DNA of 64,000 nt from BOG-931 sp963761525 (GTDB lineage: Bacteria; Pseudomonadota; Alphaproteobacteria; Rhizobiales; Xanthobacteraceae), in contig CAVXHG010000004.1 of the NCBI GenBank assembly GCA_963761525.1, forward strand, positions 62,001 through 126,000. The letters run 5' to 3'. The translations under genes and the position numbers were made by a program. The notes beneath the pieces were generated by a model. The model did no database searches. It saw nothing but the letters and a program-made list of their open reading frames with translations, and had not been told where the DNA came from. The number at the start of each line of letters is the position of its first letter. Position 1 is the first letter of the stretch. Shown one piece after another: positions 54,248 through 62,561 of the stretch.

Positions 54248-55065
54248 AGAAGCTCCGGATATCGTCGCGGACCGCGATGTTCTGATCGCGCTTGCGGCGC
54301 GATTGAACGACAGTCTTGCTCCGCTGCATCCCCGCGAGCGGCTTGAGCGTTTTTGCCGCGAGGTCGCCGGCAAAGTCGTCTTCACCACAAGCTTCGGACC
54401 GGAGGACCAGGCGATCCTTCACATGCTGCAGGAACGCGCCTTGGATATCGACGTCGTGACGATCGATACCGGCCGTCTGTTTCCGGAAACTTACGCACTT
54501 TGGGCCGAGACCGAGCGGAAATACGGCCGCCGTATCCGCGCCGTCTACCCGCAGCAGAGAATCGTGGAAGCCTTTGTCGAAAGACATACGGGATCAACGG
54601 CTTCTATGACACGCCTGACGGCAAGACAGGCGTGCTGTCATGCGCGCAAGGTCGAACCGCTGTCGCGTGCGCTTGCCGGCGCGTCGGGCTGGATCGTCGG
54701 GCTTCGCGCGGACCAGTCCGATCATCGGCAGGAAACAAAAGCCGTCTCGATCGACGAACGCGGCCTGCTCAAGTTCAGCCCGCTGTTCGACTGGAGCCGG
54801 CAGGATGTCCAGAGTTTCGCCAAGGACAATGAGGTTCCGCTCAATCCGCTGCATGACCGGGGCTTTGTTTCGATCGGCTGTGCGCCATGCACGCGCGCCA
54901 TTGCGCCCGGGCGAGCCGGAGCGGGCCGGCCGTTGGTGGTGGGAGCAGGACGCCAAAAGAGAATGCGGTCTTCACAGCCGGCCTGGCGCCGGCGACATGG
55001 TGGAACGGGCGCCCATTGCTGCGGCCGACACGGCGATAAAGGGTGGCAACTCCTCTGGAGCCTGA
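54216..55065 (+). pseudogene. cysH: Assimilatory APS/PAPS reductase, frame-shifted
   Basis: About 280 residues when joined. RFCREVAGKVVFTTSFGPED (PP-loop-like), VTIDTGRLFPETYALW, ARQACCHARKVEPL (Cys-Cys), GFVSIGCAPCTRAIAPG (CxxC) and WWWEQDAKRECGLH. The two Cys pairs mark the [4Fe-4S] APS-reductase type. Frame changes near 54590 and 54613 bracket the segment YGINGFYDTPD. A third lies at 54908, where CCCGGG is one G too long. It starts at about TTG 54216, overlapping the cysN end. Stop at 55065, 2 bases before the permease. Confidence 0.85.
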
Positions 55066-55067
55066 CC

Positions 55068-55842
55068 ATGATCGACCCGCTTTACGTCGCATCGGGATTT
55101 GGCGTCGGATTTCTCGTCGGCATGACGGGAGTTGGCGGCGGCTCGCTGATGACGCCGCTGCTCATTCTGCTGTTCGGTATCCATCCGGCGACCGCGGTGG
55201 GCACCGATCTGCTGTTTGCGGCCTCGACTAAAACTGTCGGGACGGCGTGTCATGCTGCGGCCCGAACGGTCGACTGGGCGCTGGTGGCCTTTCTGGCTGC
55301 CGGCAGCGTTCCCGCAACAGCCGTTACCGTTGTCGCGCTGTCGCAATTCAATCTGGAAGGCGCCGCCGCGCAGCACGCCATCACTCTGATCCTCGGCGCG
55401 GTGCTGATTGTCACCGCCGTCTTTCTGTTTCTGGGGAGGAGCCTTCGTGACCGCTATGCGGGACAGACTCGAGGCGCTCGGCGCCGGGCGGATCAGGCTG
55501 TTCACGATCATTCTCGGCGTCGTCATGGGCGTGCTGGTCACCATCACATCGGTGGGCGCAGGAGCCATCGGCGTGACGACATTATTACTGCTGCATCCGA
55601 AGATGCCGGCCGGACGGGTGGTCGGCTCGGATATCGCCCACGCCGTCCCGTTGACGCTGCTCGCCGGCGCTGGGCATTGGTATCTGGGATCGATCAACTG
55701 GGAACTGCTGGTAACGCTGCTGATCGGATCGATCCCGGGAATTATCGCCGGAAGCTACCTCGCGACGCTGGCGCGGGAAGCCGTGGTGCGGTTTGCTCTC
55801 GCGAGCGTACTGATCGTCGTGGCTGTGAGGCTGTTGGCTTAG
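55068..55842 (+). pseudogene. TauE/SafE family permease, frame-shifted
   Basis: About 258 residues joined. PLYVASGFGVGFLVGMTGVG, MTPLLILLFGIHPATAVGTD, then a shift near 55437 (GGGGAGG one base too long) into AFVTAMRDRLEALGAGRIRL, VTITSVGAGAIGVTTLLLLH and GSIPGIIAGSYLATLAREAV. The TauE/SafE (DUF81) family transports sulfur anions such as sulfite or sulfoacetate. Position directly after cysH supports sulfate uptake or sulfite export. GGAG precedes ATG 55068. Confidence 0.85.
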
Positions 55843-55867
55843 AAAAATCTAGTGCGGCTTGCCGCCG

Positions 55868-56443
55868 TCATTCCGCGGCAATCAGAAAACGCGGTGCTTC
55901 ACGACCGGGTGCTGCCGGAAATTTCGTAATGATCGAACCGGTCGAGACAATCATGCGGCCGCCGGACGCGACTTCCTGCCAGAGCGGATCGGCGCGCGTA
56001 AAAGCAAGCAATTGGGCTGCATTGAACGGCACGATGACATCCATGACGCGATCGAGAATGCCGGCTTGCAGCGTATCGATGCCCGCCGGCTCCCGTAAGC
56101 TCACCATCGCGCGGCGCGCGTAGTCCGAAATCTTGATCGACTGTTCGCGCACCTTGCCTGCTCTCGCGAGCACGCCGACAGCGCGCGGGATGTCGGCGGC
56201 ATAGGGGCCCTGCGGCGTGCGGGTATATTCCGTCAGGCCGGTCAGCGATCGGCCCGCGCGGCGGTAGTGCTCAAGGTCCGTGTACCAGAGGATGGTGTTG
56301 AGCTTGACGTGGCCGAGTTGGCCGGGCTCCGCGCGCGCAATGACATAGTGTGCGGCAACCGCAATGCGAACGAGACCCGCATCCGGCTTCCCCACCCCAC
56401 GCAACGCTACCGAAACTGCCCGACGACTTCCAACGCCATTCAC
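55868..56443 (-). CDS. Panacea (DUF4065) domain-containing protein
   Basis: 191 residues. VKLNTILWYTDLEHYRRAGR followed by SLTGLTEYTRTPQGPYAADI is the Panacea/SocA-like pattern (KLNKLLYF.D..HY..tGr.itG..y....GP). Panacea domains serve as chaperone-like antitoxins in many TA systems and in phage-related loci. No small toxin ORF is visible next to it, so it may be solitary. GTG 56443 gives the longest frame; the true start is uncertain. Confidence 0.72.
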   Translation of the reverse strand: MNGVGSRRAVSVALRGVGKPDAGLVRIAVAAHYVIARAEPGQLGHVKLNTILWYTDLEHYRRAGRSLTGLTEYTRTPQGPYAADIPRAVGVLARAGKVREQSIKISDYARRAMVSLREPAGIDTLQAGILDRVMDVIVPFNAAQLLAFTRADPLWQEVASGGRMIVSTGSIITKFPAAPGREAPRFLIAAE

Positions 56444-56530
56444 AATTCGATCATAGTTCTAACCTGCGGCGCCTTGTCAGGGCCCCGCGGGCGTAATCCA
56501 CCGGAATCTTTGAGCTTTCGGAAAAGCGGA

Positions 56531-57466
56531 TCAGCGCGTCGGAACGGGCTTCTCGCCGCGATAGTCGTAGAAACCGCGCTGGGTTTTGCGACCGAGCCAG
56601 CCGGCCTCGACGTACTTCACCAGCAGCGGACAGGGCCGATATTTCGAATCGGCGAGACCCTCGTGCAGCACCTGCATTACGGAAAGGCAGGTATCGAGAC
56701 CGATGAAGTCGGCGAGCTCGAGCGGTCCCATCGGGTGATGCGCGCCAAGCCGCATTGCGGTGTCGATCGCTTCCACGTTACCGACGCCCTCGTAGAGCGT
56801 GTAGATCGCCTCGTTGATCATCGGTAGCAGGATGCGGTTGACGATGAACGCCGGGAAATCCTCGGAAACGGCAATGAGCTTGCCGAGCTTGGAGACGAAC
56901 TGTTTGGTTGCACTGAAGGTTGCGTCGTCGGTGGCGATGCCGCGAATCACCTCGACAAGTTCCATCAGCGGCACCGGATTCATGAAGTGAATGCCGATGA
57001 AACGCTCCGGCCGGTCGGTCGAAGCGGCGAGCCGCGTAATCGAGATGGACGAAGTGTTGGTGCCGACGATCGCTTCCGGTTTCAAGAACGGGCACAGCGC
57101 ATTGAATATCTTGCGCTTGGTTTCCTCTTGCTCGGTTGCGGCTTCGATCACCAGGTCGCAATCGCCAAGATCTTCGAGCGAGTTCGCGGGCGCGATAAGC
57201 TTCATCGCCGCCTGCCGCTGTTCATCACTGATCCGCTGACGCGATACCTGCCGCGCCAGATTGCCGCTGATGGTGGCAAGGCCTTCGCTGATGCGATCGG
57301 TAACGACGTCATTGAGCAGGACGTGAAAACCCGAAAGCGCACAAACGTGGGCGATGCCGCTGCCCATTTGACCGGCGCCGACAATTCCGATCTTGCGAAC
57401 GGTGGGAACCGCGCTGCGGGTCTGAGTGCCTTCCTTTGGCCGTTCCTTGACCTCAACCATGCTCAT
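56531..57466 (-). CDS. hbd: 3-hydroxybutyryl-CoA dehydrogenase
   Basis: 311 residues. NAD-binding KIGIVGAGQMGSGIAHVCAL, DLVIEAATEQEETKRKIFNA, catalytic-His region GIHFMNPVPLMELVEVIRG, and FIVNRILLPMINEAIYTLYE. Oxidises or reduces (S)-3-hydroxybutyryl-CoA with NAD, in butyrate/PHB-linked or beta-oxidation metabolism. ATG 57466 has AGGA upstream. Located 16 bases after etfA; the etfB-etfA-hbd unit passes electrons from acyl-CoA dehydrogenases to the quinone pool. Confidence 0.94.
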   Translation of the reverse strand: MSMVEVKERPKEGTQTRSAVPTVRKIGIVGAGQMGSGIAHVCALSGFHVLLNDVVTDRISEGLATISGNLARQVSRQRISDEQRQAAMKLIAPANSLEDLGDCDLVIEAATEQEETKRKIFNALCPFLKPEAIVGTNTSSISITRLAASTDRPERFIGIHFMNPVPLMELVEVIRGIATDDATFSATKQFVSKLGKLIAVSEDFPAFIVNRILLPMINEAIYTLYEGVGNVEAIDTAMRLGAHHPMGPLELADFIGLDTCLSVMQVLHEGLADSKYRPCPLLVKYVEAGWLGRKTQRGFYDYRGEKPVPTR

Positions 57467-57482
57467 TCATCCTGACGTTTGG

Positions 57483-58427
57483 TCAGCGCTTGACTTTGTC
57501 GAGCTCGCTCGCGAGCTCCGGCAGCGCCTGATAGAGATCCGCGACCAGTCCATAGTCAGCGACCTGAAAGATGGGGGCTTCCTCATCTTTATTGATAGCA
57601 ACGATAACTTTCGAATCCTTCATACCGGCCAAATGCTGAATAGCGCCTGAAATACCGACCGCGATATAGAGCTCCGGCGCCACGACCTTGCCGGTCTGGC
57701 CGACCTGCCAGTCGTTCGGCGCATAACCGGCATCGACCGCGGCGCGCGACGCGCCAACCCCGGCACCGAGTTTATCCGCCACCGGCTCTATATATTTGGT
57801 GAAGTTCTCACGGCTTTGCATCGCCCGGCCGCCGGAAATAATGATTTTCGCCGACGTCAGCTCCGGCCGCTCCGACTTGGAAAGTTCCTCGCCGACAAAA
57901 CCGGAAAGCCCGGGATCAGCCGCCGCCGTGACAGACTCCACCGCGGCGGAACCGCCCTCGCCTGCCGCCGCAAACGAGGCGGTGCGTACGGTGATGACTC
58001 TTTTCTTTTCCGTCGAACGCACCGTCTGGATGGCGTTACCGGCATAAACCGGCCGCTCGAAGGTATCCGGCGCAACGACCTTGATGACGTCGGAAATCTG
58101 CATCACGTCAAGCAGCGCCGCGACCCTCGGCATGATGTTCTTTCCGCTCGTGGTCGACGCCGCCATGATGGTCTCGTACGGACCGGCGAGCGAAACGATC
58201 AAAGCCGCAGTCGGCTCGGCCAGCATGTGATCGTAGATCGGCGCATCGGCGAGCAGAACTTTGGCCACACCGTCGAGCTTGGCCGCGGCGTCAGCCACCG
58301 CTTTGCAGCCGGAGCCCGCAACCAGCACATGAATTTCGGCCCCGATAGCTTTCGCGGCAGTCACCGCCTTGTTGGTCGCATCCTTGAGAGTTTTGTTGTC
58401 GTGCTCGGCGAGCAGAAGCGTCGGCAT
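57483..58427 (-). CDS. etfA: Electron transfer flavoprotein alpha subunit
   Basis: 314 residues. The C-terminal FAD domain contains SAKIIISGGRAMQSRENFTK, GAGVGASRAAVDAGYAPNDW, QTGKVVAPELYIAVGISGAI and KDSKVIVAINKDEEAPIFQV, the ETF-alpha signature. Heterodimer with EtfB; accepts electrons from several dehydrogenases and passes them to ETF:quinone oxidoreductase. Its ATG overlaps the etfB stop (TGATG), assuring coupled translation. Confidence 0.97.
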   Translation of the reverse strand: MPTLLLAEHDNKTLKDATNKAVTAAKAIGAEIHVLVAGSGCKAVADAAAKLDGVAKVLLADAPIYDHMLAEPTAALIVSLAGPYETIMAASTTSGKNIMPRVAALLDVMQISDVIKVVAPDTFERPVYAGNAIQTVRSTEKKRVITVRTASFAAAGEGGSAAVESVTAAADPGLSGFVGEELSKSERPELTSAKIIISGGRAMQSRENFTKYIEPVADKLGAGVGASRAAVDAGYAPNDWQVGQTGKVVAPELYIAVGISGAIQHLAGMKDSKVIVAINKDEEAPIFQVADYGLVADLYQALPELASELDKVKR

Positions 58428-59173
58428 CAGATTGCTCCCGCGCTTTTCAGGCTGTCGATCAATTCGGCGACTGTTTTTACTTTAACGCCGGCTTTGCGCA
58501 CCGGCGGCTCGGTGGTTTTCACGACCTCTAGCCGCGGCTTGATGTCGACGCCATAATCGGCCGCGGTCTTGTCCTCGATCGGCTTCTTCTTTGCCTTCAT
58601 GATGTTCGGCAGCGAAGCGTAACGTGGCTCGTTGAGGCGCAAATCGGTCGTGACGATCGCCGGCATTTTCAGCTTCACCGTCTGCAAGCCGCCATCGACT
58701 TCACGGGTCACCATCAAAGCGTCGCCGTCGAGCGCCACCTTGGAGGCGAAAGTGCCTTGCGGCCAGCCGAGCAGCGCCGCGAGCATTTGTCCGGTCTGGT
58801 TGCAATCGTCGTCGATCGCCTGCTTGCCGAGGATAATAAGGCCGGGCTGTTCCGCATCTGCGATGGCTTTGAGGATTTTCGCCACCGCGAGCGGCTCGAC
58901 GGGACCCTCGGTCTTCACCAGGATGCCGCGGTCGGCGCCCATGGCGAGCGCGGTACGAATAGTCTCCGACGCCTGTTGCGGGCCGATTGAAACGGCGATG
59001 ATCTCGGTTGCCTTGCCGGCCTCTTTGAGCCGGATCGCTTCTTCGACGGCAATCTCGTCGAACGGGTTCATCGACATTTTAACGTTGCCCAGCTCGACGC
59101 CGGAGCCGTCTGCTTTGACCCGGATTTTTACGTCTTTATCGACCGCCCGTTTCACGGGCACGAGAATTTTCAT
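58427..59173 (-). CDS. etfB: Electron transfer flavoprotein beta subunit
   Basis: 248 residues. MKILVPVKRAVDKDVKIRVK, MNPFDEIAVEEAIRLKEAGK, ILGKQAIDDDCNQTGQMLAA (AMP-binding loop) and VTTDLRLNEPRYASLPNIMK are ETF-beta signatures. First gene of the etfBA-hbd unit; the promoter must lie in 59174-59317, where no perfect consensus stands out. Confidence 0.97.
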   Translation of the reverse strand: MKILVPVKRAVDKDVKIRVKADGSGVELGNVKMSMNPFDEIAVEEAIRLKEAGKATEIIAVSIGPQQASETIRTALAMGADRGILVKTEGPVEPLAVAKILKAIADAEQPGLIILGKQAIDDDCNQTGQMLAALLGWPQGTFASKVALDGDALMVTREVDGGLQTVKLKMPAIVTTDLRLNEPRYASLPNIMKAKKKPIEDKTAADYGVDIKPRLEVVKTTEPPVRKAGVKVKTVAELIDSLKSAGAI

Positions 59174-59317
59174 GACTTAGAACTTGTCTGCTTATTGGGG
59201 ACTTGGCTGCTTTAAGTGTCGCTGCTGATGGCTTTTTATCTGTTCTCGCCGCTTTCGGCCATGTTCGCAAGCGACCGATGCTGCAGCGCAAAAGCCTAAT
59301 CGCCATGGTGCTTGCGG

Positions 59318-60034
59318 TCAACGTGGCGGTATCGCCTGCTCCGGCCCAAAAACCGGCTCCGAATGCGCACAGTCAAACAGCCTGATGCCGGGCGGCCGCA
59401 TAAAGTAAAACAGCACGGCGCCGGTGATGAGCCCACCGATATGGCACCAATAAGCGACGCCATCCTGCACACCGTTGGTCAAATCCACGATCTGCATGAT
59501 GACCCACAGCCCGATCACCCAATAGGCCCGCAGACGTAGCGGTATAATCCCGAGCAGGACCGTGACCTTGGCGCAAGGGCGGAACATTGCATAGGCGGAG
59601 ATCACGCCGGCAACCGCCCCTGACGCACCGATCAGATCGATGTTCGAACTCGGGCCGCTGAGCACATAGGCAAGACCGCCGCCGATCCCGCAGGCGAGAT
59701 AGAACACCAGGAAGCGCCAATGCCCGATCGCTTCCTCGATATCGTCGCCGAACACGAACAAAAAGATCATGTTGCCGAACACGTGCATGAAGTTGGCGTG
59801 CAGGAACATGTAGGTGACGAGCGTGACCGGCACCGGGAGCGTGGTCGCGGACTCCGCCCCGCCGCCCAACGCTGCGGGTATCAGCCCGGCAAGATGATCG
59901 ATCGCCGCGACGCTATCGGGCGCGACGATCGCCTCGAAAAAGAAGATTGCAAAATTGACGACGAGCAGCCCCCACATCACGTAGGGCGGTGTCGGCCATT
60001 TGAACGGGCTGTGGTCGTAAATCGGAATGACCAT
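59318..60034 (-). CDS. Rhomboid family intramembrane serine protease
   Basis: 238 residues, six to seven TM helices. VTYMFLHANFMHVFGNMIFL carries the H...HxxxN segment on TM2, GASGAVAGVISAY holds the catalytic Ser in GASG, and WCHIGGLITGAVLFY the catalytic His. All catalytic elements are present, so it should be proteolytically active in the inner membrane; substrates unknown. Its C-terminal tail is short and cytoplasmic. Confidence 0.92.
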   Translation of the reverse strand: MVIPIYDHSPFKWPTPPYVMWGLLVVNFAIFFFEAIVAPDSVAAIDHLAGLIPAALGGGAESATTLPVPVTLVTYMFLHANFMHVFGNMIFLFVFGDDIEEAIGHWRFLVFYLACGIGGGLAYVLSGPSSNIDLIGASGAVAGVISAYAMFRPCAKVTVLLGIIPLRLRAYWVIGLWVIMQIVDLTNGVQDGVAYWCHIGGLITGAVLFYFMRPPGIRLFDCAHSEPVFGPEQAIPPR

Positions 60035-60046
60035 GAGGCAATACCG

Positions 60047-60635
60047 TCAGCGATTGGCGCCGGGCGTCCACAGCACGTCCCGCGCACCTTTGTCGTTAGC
60101 ATAGCGGCTCGCGACAAACAGGTAGTCGGACAGGCGGTTGACGTATTTCAGTAGTTCCGGCGTGACGCTCTCGCCGCGCTTGTCTTTCAATTGCGCGATC
60201 ATCCGCTCGGCCCGCCGGACCGTCGTCCGGGCCAGGTGCAGATAAGCGGCCGCAGCGGTACCGCCGGGCAGCACAAACGATTTCAACGGCGCGAGGTCGG
60301 CGTTGAGCCGATCGATCTCCTGCTCGAGCCAGGTGACCTGCACCTTCGTCACCGTCAGCCGCGCGCCGCCAGGTCCTTTACCAATTTTGCCCTTGCCTTC
60401 ACCTGGCGTGCAGAGATCGGCGCCGACGTCGAACAGATCGTTCTGAATACGCGACAACGCCGCATCGAGCGCGCCGGAAACATGCAGCCGCACCAGGCCG
60501 ATCGCGGCATTGGCTTCATCGATGGTGCCGTAGGCGGCAGACGCGCAGATCGTATTTTTTTCGCCGCGCCCCGGTGCCAAGCCCGGTCGTGCCGTCGTCA
60601 CCGGTGCGGGTATAAATCTTGTTGAGCTTGACCAT
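60047..60635 (-). pseudogene. PduO-type cob(I)alamin adenosyltransferase, frame-shifted
   Basis: About 195 residues when joined. N-terminus MVKLNKIYTRTGDDGTTGLG (the TRTGDxGxTxL ATP motif), then KKYDLRV. A surplus C near 60540 shifts into YGTIDEANAAIGLVRLHVSG. Downstream are FVLPGGTAAAAYLHLARTTV and RRAERMIAQL, the PduO cobalamin/ATP site, and LNRLSDYLFVASRYAN. Makes adenosylcobalamin for B12-dependent mutases. Neighbour of a twin-TM protein and etfBA, a recurrent arrangement in this order. Confidence 0.88.
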
Positions 60636-60647
60636 GAAGGCGCGATC

Positions 60648-60842
60648 TCACTTCTGCATGATCCAAAGCGTCGCCATAATGACGATGATGGCAATGAATT
60701 GCAGCAGCACGCGCAGCCGCATTAATTTCTGTGAGGTGTTGCCGGAGCCGCCCCGCATCATGTTGGCGAGCCCGAGCAACAACACAATTGCCACCGCCCC
60801 GATGGCGATCGGAACCGCGACGTGAGACATGAAACTGGCCAT
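60648..60842 (-). CDS. Twin transmembrane (HIG1-like) small protein
   Basis: 64 residues, two TM helices (VPIAIGAVAIVLLLGLANMM; LLQFIAIIVIMATLWIM) joined by GGSGNTSQKLMRLRV. The SQKLMRLRV(L)QF motif is the HIG1-type loop (QxLMRxRV). HIG1 proteins associate with cytochrome oxidase complexes in mitochondria. AGGAGGAG precedes ATG 60842. Adjacent to pduO. Confidence 0.85.
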   Translation of the reverse strand: MASFMSHVAVPIAIGAVAIVLLLGLANMMRGGSGNTSQKLMRLRVLLQFIAIIVIMATLWIMQK

Positions 60843-60898
60843 AGCTCCTCCTTAGAGCATGGGCTAAGAAGACGCACAATAAGAAGAGGGCCTACCGT

Positions 60899-61870
60899 AT
60901 GATCGTCGATTTCCAGCACCATTTCACCCCGCGCGAACTGATCAAGGAAGATCCGGGCGATCGCCTGATCCTGCACTACGACGCGACGGGGACGCCGAGC
61001 TACACGATCCATTCGTTGCTGTACGATCTCGACGAGCATGTGCGCATGATGGATACCGCCGGCATCGACGCCGCATGGCTGACGAGCGCCGCTGGCATGT
61101 GCGCCGATTTCGAGACCTCCCGCTTCATCAACGAAAAAGCGAAGAAGGCCGAGCGCGACTATCCGGGCCGCTTCATCGGTGCGGCGCACGTGCATCCGCT
61201 GGGCGGCGACGCAGCGTTCAAGGAGCTCGCACGCTGCAAGCACGAGCTCGGCTTCGAGGGCGTCACGATCTGCTCCGAGTTCGACGGCAAATGGATCGAC
61301 GATCCCGCCATCGAGCCGTTCTGGGCGGAGGTTTGCAAGCTCGGCATGTTCGTGTTCGTGCATCCGGCGCTCAAGCTCAACCGTCCCGAGCAATTCGACG
61401 CCTATGACACTGCGCGCGCGGTGGGCCGGGAATTCTCGCTGATCATGGCGACCATCCGTCTGGTCAATTCCGGCGTGTTCGACCGCCACCCCGAACTGAC
61501 CGTGCACATGGCGCACCTTTCCGGCGGCATGGCGGGCATGCTGTCGCGCATCCGCTGTTTCCAGGACAAGGAGTTCTGGGGCACTGCCGGCAACAAACGC
61601 CACGGCATCGGGCCGAAGCACGACTTCGACTACTACATCAAACATAACCTGGTGTTCGATACCGCGGGTTTTGCCGGCGGCATCGGCGCGGTCAAAGCCG
61701 GGCTTTGCGAAATCCCGGCGTCCCGCATCGTGTTCGCGACCGATTACCCGCAAGAAATCCGCAAGCGCGACATCGTCCGCGACTTCGTCAACGAAATCCG
61801 CGCCCTCGGCCCCGACGGCGAACGTATTCTCTCAGGCAACGTTGGGCTTTTACTGAAAAATAAAGGCTGA
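60899..61870 (+). CDS. Amidohydrolase family protein (ACMSD-like)
   Basis: 323 residues, TIM-barrel metal-dependent hydrolase of the amidohydrolase_2 type. MIVDFQHHFTPREL gives the HxH-like metal site (Q-H-H), FVFVHPALKL has the third His, VHMAHLSGGMAG the fourth, and FATDYPQEIRKRDI the metal Asp. The subgroup includes decarboxylases (ACMSD, gamma-resorcylate type). Substrate unknown. ATG 60899 lies 26 bases after GGAGC-poor sequence; start supported by the motif position. Confidence 0.88.
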   Translation: MIVDFQHHFTPRELIKEDPGDRLILHYDATGTPSYTIHSLLYDLDEHVRMMDTAGIDAAWLTSAAGMCADFETSRFINEKAKKAERDYPGRFIGAAHVHPLGGDAAFKELARCKHELGFEGVTICSEFDGKWIDDPAIEPFWAEVCKLGMFVFVHPALKLNRPEQFDAYDTARAVGREFSLIMATIRLVNSGVFDRHPELTVHMAHLSGGMAGMLSRIRCFQDKEFWGTAGNKRHGIGPKHDFDYYIKHNLVFDTAGFAGGIGAVKAGLCEIPASRIVFATDYPQEIRKRDIVRDFVNEIRALGPDGERILSGNVGLLLKNKG

Positions 61871-61912
61871 ATTTCGCTTCGCCCCATCTAGGCAACGCGC
61901 TAGAATGAGTTG

Positions 61913-62209
61913 ATGAATAAAATTGAAACGATCGACCAGTTGAAGCGTCGGGCCCATGTCATCAGGGACATGGGCGCGACATCGCTTTATCTTTTTGGAT
62001 CGTTCGCCCAGGATCAAGCCAAGCCTGGAAGCGATCTCGATGTGTTCATCGACTATGACCCCGCCAGCCGCTTCAACGCATTTGATCTGGTAGGAATTAA
62101 GCAGTTTCTGGAGAGCGAACTGGGCGTCGAAGTGGACATCACGACGCGTGACGGCCTCCATCCGATGCTGCGCGCGGATATAGAGCAATCGGCCCAGCGT
62201 GTTTTCTGA
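61913..62209 (+). CDS. mntA: MntA-type nucleotidyltransferase antitoxin
   Basis: 98 residues. Minimal nucleotidyltransferase: SLYLFGSFAQDQAKPGSDLD, i.e. GSFAx(8)GSDLD with both metal Asp in DLDVFID, then EVDITTRDGLHPML. MntA AMPylates the Tyr of its HEPN toxin partner and neutralises it. ATG 61913 (TTG 61910 possible). Its TGA overlaps the ATG of hepT (TGATG), the tight coupling typical of TA pairs. Confidence 0.9.
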   Translation: MNKIETIDQLKRRAHVIRDMGATSLYLFGSFAQDQAKPGSDLDVFIDYDPASRFNAFDLVGIKQFLESELGVEVDITTRDGLHPMLRADIEQSAQRVF

Positions 62210-62553
62210 TGCCACGCAAGGTCGGGCACGCCATTCACGACATATTGCAAGCAATCGAGCGTGTTGAGGAGGTCACTCGCGGGAAGGCACTCCCGGATTT
62301 CGAGTCAAGCTGGCAGTTGCGCTGGCTTGTTCAACGGGCGATCGAGATCATCTCGGAAGCGAGCCGCGCCATTCCTGAAGAGCTTACCAATCGAAGACCG
62401 GAAATTCCCTGGTCGAAAGTACGCGGCATTGGCAGCGTTTTGCGACACGAATATAGCGGCCTGTCAGACCGCATAATTTGGAATGTGGTTGTCGACGAAT
62501 TGCCGCGCTTAAAAATGGCTATCGAGGTGATAAAAGCGGTGGTGAAAGAATAA
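62209..62553 (+). CDS. hepT: HepT-like (DUF86) HEPN RNase toxin
   Basis: 114 residues, all-helical HEPN domain: HAIHDILQAIERVEEVTRGK, LVQRAIEIISEASRAIPEEL, and VRGIGSVLRHEYSGLSDRII. The catalytic segment reads RGIGSVLRHEY. The H-x-Y (HEY) AMPylation site is kept, while the Arg-to-His spacing differs from the common RNxxxH form, as in the RGIGNxLRHEY subgroup of DUF86. The toxin cleaves RNA when free; MntA modifies it. Confidence 0.9.
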   Translation: MPRKVGHAIHDILQAIERVEEVTRGKALPDFESSWQLRWLVQRAIEIISEASRAIPEELTNRRPEIPWSKVRGIGSVLRHEYSGLSDRIIWNVVVDELPRLKMAIEVIKAVVKE

Positions 62554-62561
62554 TCTGAGCT

